Positions 46,861 through 53,826 of a stretch of DNA of 53,826 nucleotides are shown here, piece by piece. The notes below the pieces were generated by a model, which worked only from the letters and a program-made list of their open reading frames with translations, was not told the DNA's origin and ran no database searches. Source of the DNA: Oscillatoriales cyanobacterium RM2_1_1. GTDB lineage: Bacteria > Cyanobacteriota > Cyanobacteriia > Cyanobacteriales > Microcoleaceae. Each line of letters begins with the position of its first letter. The first letter of the stretch is position 1. The stretch lies in the NCBI GenBank assembly GCA_012033335.1, contig JAAURB010000030.1:1-53826 (forward strand), read 5' to 3'. The position numbers and the translations under genes are program-made.

Positions 46861-46986
46861 TATAGCAGTCCTAAATCAATCATGAAAAAATTGAGAGTGG
46901 GATTGAGGGATTCATTCCCAAGAAAGGGGCATTGCCCCCTTCACCCATTCCACAAATCAATTTCACAATCATTTGTGATTGCTATA
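46861..46986. repeat. 126-bp MITE-like element with TATAGCA inverted ends
   Basis: Begins TATAGCAGTCCTAAAT and ends GTGATTGCTATA (reverse complement TATAGCAATCAC). Inside is the hairpin AAGGGGC-ATT-GCCCCCTT, related to the GC palindromes at 1-50 and 32216. It is non-coding and sits just upstream of the RTX gene. Confidence 0.7.
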
Positions 46987-47038
46987 GATGAATCTTTTTT
47001 CAGGATAGTAAACTGGTATTTTAGGAGACTAGACGATT

Positions 47039-47884
47039 ATGGCTAATATTTTAGTAGCAGCCGGATTTCCTGGAGGTTTTGCCCCCACTCGCAACGCTGC
47101 CCTGGGAACCCCTGAAGATGACAATATTACCCTGCCGACGGAGTTGCGTAGCAGTACGGGAGCAATTGTTAATCCCAGTGTTACGGGGGGAACCCTGGAG
47201 ATTTTGCTACTGGCGGGAGACGATATCCTTAATACAGCTCTGAGTTTCCCGGACAACCAATCTCTGGTTATCAATGGCAACACGGGGGACGACTTAATTG
47301 TTGGAGGCCCCACATCTGATACTCTTTTTGGGGGTCAAGACTCCGATGAACTGATCGGCGGCGATGAAAATGATCAGTTATTTGGCAACTTAGGGAATGA
47401 CTTCAATCTGGATGGCGGTCTGGGAGATGACTCAGTATTTGGGGGACAGGGAGGGGACTTTGCCCGGGGTGGAGATGGTCGCGACCAGGTATTTGGCGAT
47501 AGAGGCAATGATACTGTCGGTGGTGATGCCGGTGTAGATACCCTGACAGGGGGGCCAGATGCCGATCAATTCTTGCTTAACCCCGCCATCGAAGCCCCAA
47601 CTACCGATCCTGCTTTTGTGGATCGGATTACTGACTTTTCTACGTCCAGCACAGATGGTGACAATATTGCTATTTTTGGGGCGCCGGTTCCGACTGTGGG
47701 CCCGGTGGGGAGTGGAAATCAGGTCGCCATTGGCAATCTCACCACCGTTGGTGGGACTCAAGGATTTGTAATTTTTGAAGGGACACTGGATATCAATGGC
47801 AATGGGCTTTTTGGAGATGCCCTGGCATTTGTAGTAAATAACTCCAATATTACCCGTCCTCTCAGTGCCGTTGATTTTGTCTAG
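47039..47884 (+). CDS. RTX (hemolysin-type calcium-binding repeat) protein
   Basis: 281 residues. The N-terminal ~80 residues (MANILVAAGFPGGFAPTRNA) are beta-rich. About residues 85-180 are GGxGxDxxxGG nonapeptides (GGQDSDELIGGDENDQLFG, GNDTVGGDAGVDTLTGGPDADQF). A C-terminal FxxDRITDFSTSSTDGDNI block follows, the common RTX end domain. No Sec signal is present, so type I secretion is likely and the repeats would fold on binding extracellular Ca2+. No catalytic domain is visible; probably a surface or matrix protein. It is not in an operon: the next gene faces it. Confidence 0.88.
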   Translation: MANILVAAGFPGGFAPTRNAALGTPEDDNITLPTELRSSTGAIVNPSVTGGTLEILLLAGDDILNTALSFPDNQSLVINGNTGDDLIVGGPTSDTLFGGQDSDELIGGDENDQLFGNLGNDFNLDGGLGDDSVFGGQGGDFARGGDGRDQVFGDRGNDTVGGDAGVDTLTGGPDADQFLLNPAIEAPTTDPAFVDRITDFSTSSTDGDNIAIFGAPVPTVGPVGSGNQVAIGNLTTVGGTQGFVIFEGTLDINGNGLFGDALAFVVNNSNITRPLSAVDFV

Positions 47885-47952
47885 GAAACGCTTTGATTGA
47901 AGTTTAGTGGCACAGGGTCTAGGTTAGAGGGAACCCACCACTGGCCCCCAAC

Positions 47953-48366
47953 TCAAATCTGGGTCGCTTGGTCTTCTGGCGGATCGAAGAGTTTCTCAAG
48001 CAAGTTTCCATCTGGGGGGTTGACATAGAAGCGAATATCCGGGTCAGAGGTAACCAGAGGATTGTCAGCAAACCGCTCATCGTCTAGGGCATCGGGAACC
48101 ACTAGGGGTTGATCGGGTTGGTTGATGGCGTGGGCACAGAAAGCTATATCTCTTGGGGTTTCGGTAGCATCCAGACCTGTCCTGGATTTGAACCACTGGC
48201 GATGCTGATCGACTAAGCTGACTAGGGCAATTGGGGTATCACAAATATAGCTGGCCAACCGGGTCAGATCGTCGTAGGCTGCCTCCGCCGACGTATCTAA
48301 AATTTGATAGTTGCGCAGTGCTTGAAGCCGTTCTGATTCATGGTTGGGAATAGGTGGGATTTTCAT
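47953..48366 (-). CDS. Truncated GAF-domain protein
   Basis: 137 residues. The N-terminus ([27 protein letters not shown]) and [21 protein letters not shown] core match the GAF domain that opens many cyanobacterial sensor kinases and diguanylate cyclases. The domain runs to DPDIRFY, where family members continue with AGAPL and a further GAF half plus an output domain. Here it changes to 24 unrelated residues ([13 protein letters not shown]...) and stops. So it is a remnant or a stand-alone partial sensor. I saw no continuation in the other frames before the RTX gene 68 bp away. Confidence 0.7.
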   Translation of the reverse strand: MKIPPIPNHESERLQALRNYQILDTSAEAAYDDLTRLASYICDTPIALVSLVDQHRQWFKSRTGLDATETPRDIAFCAHAINQPDQPLVVPDALDDERFADNPLVTSDPDIRFYVNPPDGNLLEKLFDPPEDQATQI

Positions 48367-48576
48367 GCTGAAGATTTTGAAAACATCGCCTGATGGTAAA
48401 TTGCTGTACTTTTTAGTGTACTCGCTGGAGTTTCTAGGTGAATCAGTGATGTTACCAGACTTTTGGATGAATTGAGCGCCCCTGAGATCCTCTGAAAAAC
48501 CTGACAGAACCGACTTTTAATATGTTAATCTGCATTTAATGTAGTAGAGCGAACCCTGGCCTTGAATACCACTTCA

Positions 48577-51500
48577 ATGACTTATAAAAGCTTTTTATCA
48601 CTTTATTTTCTGGCTTTATCACCGTTAATAGGATTGACTTGGTCAAGTGCTTGTCAGGCTCAAATTACTCCTGATAATACCCTTGGCTCTGAAAGCTCGA
48701 TGGTGAATCCAGTGAACTTGACGCGGGATCAAATTGAGGGGGGGGCTGTACGAGGAGCAAACTTATTTCATAGTTTCACAGAGTTTAATGTTGGGGAAAA
48801 TCGCAGTGTTTACTTTACTAACCCCAGTGGAATTCGTAATATTCTCAGTCGCGTCACCGGCGGAAATCCCAGTAATATTTTCGGGCAGCTCGGGGTTTCA
48901 GGCAATGCCAATTTATTTTTAATTAATCCCAATGGAATTATTTTTGGGCCTAACTCTAGTTTGGATGTTCGTGGTTCATTCCTGGCGACCACTGCCGACG
49001 AAATCCGCTTAAGAGAAAATGGCTTTTTCAGTGCGACTCAGCCCAATGACAATCCCCTGTTAGCGGTTAATCCATCTGCCCTATTCTTCAATCAATTACA
49101 GGCCCTGGATCGGGGCAATATTGTTAATCAGTCCGTTGCCAATGGAGTCGGCTTGCAGGTTGCACCGGGCCAAACCTTAGGGTTGGTCGGCAGAACCGTT
49201 GTTCTTGATGGCGGCATTTTGACGGCTCCTCAGGGACGTGTTGAGCTGGGGAGCGTGGATGCACAGAGCGCTGTTGGCTTGACGGTTGCTCAAGATGTCT
49301 ACACACTAGACTTTTCCCGGGTTGCGAATCCTTTAGATATTCGACTGCAGAATCGGGCTCTGGTCAATGTTGACGGCTCCGGTTCTGGGAGTTTGCAAGC
49401 TGTGGGCCGACAGATTTCTCTGACGGAAGGTTCAGTTATTTCAGGGAATACCTTGGGGAATGGCACCGGGGGAGATTTGACCCTGACAGCCCAGCGTTTG
49501 ATCCTGGCCGATGGCTCAGCCATTGCCACCCGTCTTTTAGGGTCAGGTCGGGGGGCTAGCCTGACCGTTAATGCCGATCAAGTAGAATTGACCGGGGCTT
49601 TGACTAGCCCGCTATTCGCTGGGGGACTCTCCACCAGCGTAGAACCGGGGGCCATAGGTCAGGGGGGAGACTTAAGGATCAATGCCCAACGTTTATCCCT
49701 GAGTAACGGCGCTCAAATTGAATCGGTAAATTCTGGCCCAGGAATTGGGGGATCGCTGACGGTTCAGGCAGATGAGATCGCAGCAGTTGGCGGGTTACAG
49801 GATAACGCTAGCGGCATCCGCACTGATATATTCCCCGGGGCTATCGGACAAGCGGGGAACCTATTCGTGAATACTCGAACCCTAACTCTGAGAGATGGTG
49901 CCCAAATTGGCTCAGGTGCTTTTGGTAATGTTCCCGGTGGGAGGATTACCGTTAATGCCTCTGAATCCATTGATATCAGCGGAACCGCCTTTGGAGAGAG
50001 TTTATTTCCCCAAGTCAGCCAGACCTTGGCCCTATTCAACGGTCAGTTTCCCGCTGGTTTGCTTACCACAGTTTTTTCCGGGGGCACGGGTCAGGGCGGA
50101 GATTTAATGGTCAATACTTCCCAATTGACCTTACAAAATGGGGGGGTAGTGGCGACTGGAACTTTTGACGCTCCAGGCAATAGCGGTCAATTGAATATTC
50201 GAGCCGATGAAATCAACGTGATTGGCACGTCCCCTGACGGATTTTTCCCCACCAGTGTTCTGACTTCAGTGTTGGGGGGGGCAACAGGTCAGGGGGGCGA
50301 CTTAACCCTTGACACCCAAACCCTGAATTTAAGCAACGGCGGGCAGGTACGGGCAGGAACTTCTGGAATAGGCAACAGCGGCAATGTGACGCTGCGGGCT
50401 GATGGGATTACTCTGGATGGGGTTTCCCGTGACGGTCAGTTTACCAGTAGCATTCTGGCCGAAGTGGAAGACCTGAGCAATTCAATTCCCAATTCCAGGG
50501 GTAGGGGCAACGGTGGCAATATCTTGATCGACACCAATCAACTGACTTTACAAAACGGTGGTCAGGTTCGAGCCGGAACCTTTGGTCAGGGAAATGGGGG
50601 CAACATTGAGGTGAATGCCCTTGAGGTTACAGTGATGGGTCTGGCAGCCGATGGCTCCCAAATCAGTGGTGTGTTTAATGATGTCGGGTCTGGGAGTTCT
50701 GGGAATGGGGCAACTTAACCCTCAATGCCGAGGGGCTGACTCTGGAAGATGGGGGACAATTGGGAGCAAATGTCTTCAGTTCTGGCCGGGGGGGAAATTT
50801 AACCATTAACGTAGATGAAATTCAGGCCATTGGATCTGGAGCCGGACAAACCTCTGATCCGCAGCAATCCCTGGTACTCCAATTCCTGGGGGGACGGTTC
50901 CCCAGTGGAGTTTTAGCTCTGGTAGAGCCCGGGGCAACGGGTTCAGCCGGGGCATTAACAGTGAACACTCAACGGTTGACCCTGACAGATGGGGCAGTGA
51001 TTGGTACAGGAACGATTGGGGCGGGTAACAGTGGTAATTTAACGGTCAATGCTGGGGAGTTTATTGAGGCTCAAGGGACTTCTGTGGCTGGTGGATTTCC
51101 TCCGAGCAGTTTGTTTACATCCGTTCTGGTGGGAGCTACAGGTCAGGGGGGAGATTTAACAGTTACTACTCCCCGGTTGACATTAATGGATGGCGGACAA
51201 GTTCGAGCTGGAACCTCTGGCATTGGCAACAGCGGCGACATTACAGTTACCGCCTGGGAAATTAATGCAACGGGTTCCTCTGGTTTGTTTTCCAGCGGTA
51301 TCACTGCAGATGTAGAAGATCTGAGTAACGTGGTAGAAGGGGCTGTGGGCCAGGGTCAGGGAGGCAACATTTTCCTGGATAGTGATACGATTACCCTGCA
51401 AAATAGCGCGGTCATCAGTGCGGCCAGCCAGGGTAGCGGTGATGGGGGAAATATCAATATCAAGAGCGAAAATGTCATTCTCCAAACCGCAGCTGCGATC

Positions 51501-53826
51501 TCAACTCAAACAAACCGCACCAATTTGTTTCAAGATGGTCGGGGGGGCAATATTGCAATTGCCACTGACCGACTTATTCTAGAAGACCAGGCCAGGATTA
51601 CTGCAGGAACCTTTGGTCGGGGACAATCGGGAAATATTCTGGTCAATGCCCCGGATATTCAGTTAGTTGATAGTCTGTTTTCCAGCGGAGCAGGTCTAGG
51701 ATCTACGGGGAATGGCGGGAATGTTGAGATCAATACCCAAAATCTCACCCTGGAGAATGGTGGATTCGTGATCATCTCAACGTTTGGCCCAGGGCAGGGT
51801 GGCAATATCGAGATCAATGCTAGCGATCGCATCCTAGCAACGGGTACATCTCCGACCAATGAAATCATCGCCAGTGGCATCGAGGTTCAGGTTTTGGGCA
51901 GCGGCAATGGAGGTGATATTCTGATCAACAGCCCCCAACTGATTCTGCAAGACGGGGGCAGCGTGCGCTCCAATGTTCTCGGTTCTGGCAATGGAGGAAG
52001 GATTACAATTAATGCCAATGCCATTGCAGTCAGTGGCACCATTCCCCTGATCAGTCCAGACCCGGCATTTGCTGATTTACTGCAAAATCTCTCCCAAATT
52101 GAGACCCCCAGTGGGGTTCTGACCACGGTTCTCCCCGGAGGAACAGGTCAGGGAGGAGATTTAGTTGTCACGGCCCAAAGCATTAATCTAGAAGAGGGGG
52201 GAGCGATTGGCACAGGTACTTTTGGTGCAGGCAATAGCGGAGATTTAACGATCACTACGACTCTGCTGCAAGCCTCGGGTATTCAAAACTCCGGCTTTCC
52301 CCTCGGGGGTGTATTTACGTCCGTATTCCTGGGGGGCGCAACCGGAAATGGTGGAGATTTAGATCTCACGACTCAACGCCTAGTTCTGCGAGATGGGGCT
52401 CAGGTCAGGGCGGCAACCTCTGGCCCAGGAAATAGCGGCAACCTGACTGTCCGAGCTGATGTGATTGATACGGCAGGGGTATCCCTGAAGCCGAATGTTC
52501 TGGTTCGAAGTGGCATTGTTGCTGCCGTTGAAGATCTCTCCTTTGTGGTTCCTGGGGCCGTTGGCACTGGAGATGCGGGCGACATCGAGATTCAGACCAG
52601 AAACATGACCCTACAAACCGGATCTATAACCACCGCCAGCACCGCTGGTACAGGTCAGGCGGGAGATTTGACTATTATTGCCGATAATCTAGTGATCAAT
52701 GACAGGGCCATATTAAATGCTGGGACAGAAGCCAGCGGTTCGGCTGGAGATTTGACCTTGGGAGTCAAAAACTTAATTGTGGATGGCGGCTCTCTGGCCA
52801 CCGTGAATACCACCGCAGAGGGACAGGCGGGAAACCTGTTGATTGATGCACTGACTATTCAGCTACTGAATGGGGGCTTGATTGCGGCTTCAACTGAGAG
52901 TTCGGGTCGAGGGGGGGAAATCACAATTCGGGCCGATTCAATCCTGGCCCGGGGAATTGGGGCCTCTCAGTCCGTGGGGGAATTCCCCAGTGGAATTGTC
53001 ACCCAATCCTTTAGCACGGGGGCTGGGGGCAGTATTGAGATTACGGCGAGGCAATTTCTGAGTCTGGAGGATGGCGCTTCAATTCAGGCCAATGTATTCG
53101 GGCCAGGTCAGGGAGGCACTATTCGCATCAATGCCAATACAATCGCCGCCCTAGGCAGCCAAACCCTACAGAATCCAGATCCGGTGGTTCAACCCCTGAT
53201 TCAAGCCTTGGATAATCAGGCAACCAGCGGGATTTTGACTACGGTTGCCCCCGGCGGAACTGGTCAGGGCGGCAACCTCAGCATCGATGCCCAACGAATT
53301 GCCCTAGCCGATGGGGCCCAAATTGGTGCTGGAACCTTCGGGGCGGGGAATAGTGGTACGTTAACGATTCAGAGCCCTGAGATTGAGATTCAGGGGGCAT
53401 TTAGCCAGAATTTACCCACCAGTTTTTTTACGTCTGTTTTCTCCAGCAGTGGCAGGGGCGGGGTGATGAATATCGCAGGGCAGAACTTGGTGGTTGGCGA
53501 TGGGGGGCAGGTGCGGGCCGGAACTTCCGGCAGTGGGGACAGCGGCAACTTGAATCTGCGGATAGACACCATTGATCTGACGGGTCGTAGTCCCGGGGGT
53601 CTTCCTAGTGGAATTGTGGGCGGCGGTGGAGGGAAGCGGGACTGGTCGGGGGGGCAATATCGCCATTCAAAGCGATGCCGTCACGGTTCGAGATGGAGCA
53701 GAAATTACGGCTAGCAGTTCAGGAGCGGGGGCGGCAGCCGGTTCCCTGGCAATCCAGTCCAATTTGCTGAGAGTCAACGGTGATGGAGCCCTGCGGGCTG
53801 AGACGGCCAGTGGCGATCGCGGGAAT
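48577..53826 (+). CDS. Giant TPS-type filamentous haemagglutinin-like adhesin (partial; two frameshifts)
   Basis: From ATG 48577 (TTG 48562 possible), a signal peptide (to about SACQAQ) is followed by the two-partner-secretion domain: VYFTNPSGIRNIL, NLFLINPNGIIFGPNSSLDVRGSF. This marks an exoprotein exported through a TpsB/Omp85 pore. Then come >1,500 residues of right-handed beta-helix repeats (GQGGDLTVNTQRLTLxDGAQIxxGTFGxGNSG). The frame stops at 50718 but continues in the -1 frame from about 50707 if one G is added to GGGG (GNGGNLTLNAEGLTL). A second break near 53631 moves to another frame (SGTGRGGNIAIQSDAV) that is open to the window end. The 3' end and any tpsB lie outside. Confidence 0.9.
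50707..50710 (+). other. Frameshift site in G run (TPS adhesin, first)
   Basis: AATGGGGCAAC with a fifth G reads G-N-G-G-N-L-T-L, the family repeat. This is a one-base loss in a homopolymer. Confidence 0.8.
53631..53633 (+). other. Frameshift site near window end (TPS adhesin, second)
   Basis: GGAGGGAAGCGG goes out of frame. The repeat resumes as AGC-GGG-ACT-GGT (SGTGRGGN) two frames over, consistent with two lost Gs (or one gained base) at the G run. The new frame stays open to 53826. Confidence 0.65.

Larger units (their letters stand above)
46507..47038. other. AT-rich intergenic region galE / RTX gene
   Basis: 532 bp with the galE terminator, a long AT-rich stretch (46600-46860) without a recognisable gene, and a 126-bp TATAGCA-ended repeat element. 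TTAGGAGAC serves as Shine-Dalgarno for the RTX gene. Confidence 0.5.

Noticed and set aside
47300-47560. CRISPR-like regular repeat
   Set aside because: The periodicity is coding RTX nonapeptides, with no constant repeat or spacer units.
49480-53500. Tandem DNA satellite
   Set aside because: The repetition is explained by beta-helix protein repeats of the TPS adhesin.
1-53826. tRNA, rRNA, prophage or complete insertion sequence
   Set aside because: No cloverleaf with a GGTTCAAATCC-type arm, no rRNA signature, no integrase or phage structural gene, and only a tnpB fragment were seen by eye.

Overview
The window is chromosomal DNA of a cyanobacterium. It carries petB and petD (cytochrome b6f), a CtpA-type processing protease, cyanobacterial TamB, Tex and RecN genes, and a very high density of the cyanobacterial HIP1 octamer GCGATCGC (I count roughly 35 in 54 kb by eye). 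PEP-CTERM, pentapeptide-repeat, TPR/WD40, RTX and filamentous-haemagglutinin proteins suggest a large-genome, probably filamentous, non-picoplanktonic species. I cannot name the genus. I see no tRNA, rRNA, CRISPR array or intact insertion sequence.

Layout. 0.25-2.3 kb (-): glgX. 2.8-4.8 kb (+): sugar-dehydrogenase-like beta-propeller with an RTX tail. 4.85-5.1 kb: tnpB remnant. 5.1-6.4 kb (+): Xaa-Pro aminopeptidase. 6.7-9.9 kb (+): an unusual three-gene cluster of HNH-motif/membrane protein, small membrane coiled-coil protein and TPR-WD40 protein. 10.5-15.2 kb (+): ppsA, a candidate sRNA with a strong terminator, and recN. 15.6-16.6 kb (-): secreted alpha/beta hydrolase with a PEP-CTERM-like tail. 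17.0-19.3 kb (+): secreted peptidyl-arginine-deiminase-like protein that lacks the catalytic Cys. 19.4-27.0 kb (+): cupin, scpB, tamB. 27.2-32.2 kb: pentapeptide protein, alpha/beta hydrolase, unknown protein, glycosyltransferase, bioF. 32.4-36.9 kb (-): a pstS-like gene, a double-SWIM zinc protein and moeA in one compact unit. 37.4-42.0 kb: membrane protein, tex, ctpA. 42.4-43.5 kb (+): petB-petD. 43.8-46.5 kb (+): glycosyltransferase, zinc-ribbon membrane protein, galE. 47.0-53.8 kb: RTX protein, truncated GAF protein (-), and a giant TPS-type adhesin that runs off the window end.

A pattern runs across the whole window. Five genes (the RTX dehydrogenase, tamB, tex, petD and the TPS adhesin) are each interrupted by a reading-frame change that one lost base explains. 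The adhesin has a further frame change near the end that fits two lost bases or one gained. The losses lie in short homopolymers or directly beside HIP1 octamers. Because petD is essential for photosynthesis, these are most simply consensus-sequence deletion errors, and I annotate the genes as full length.

The intergenic DNA holds small mobile-element-like repeats: a 95-bp hairpin element with TA(C/T)AGCG inverted ends (two near-identical copies and one diverged copy), a 126-bp TATAGCA-ended element, and a GGGGGCAGTGCCCCC palindrome family. The best candidates for undescribed biology are the HNH/TPR-WD40 cluster at 6.7-9.9 kb and the active-site-altered deiminase homologue at 17.0-19.3 kb.
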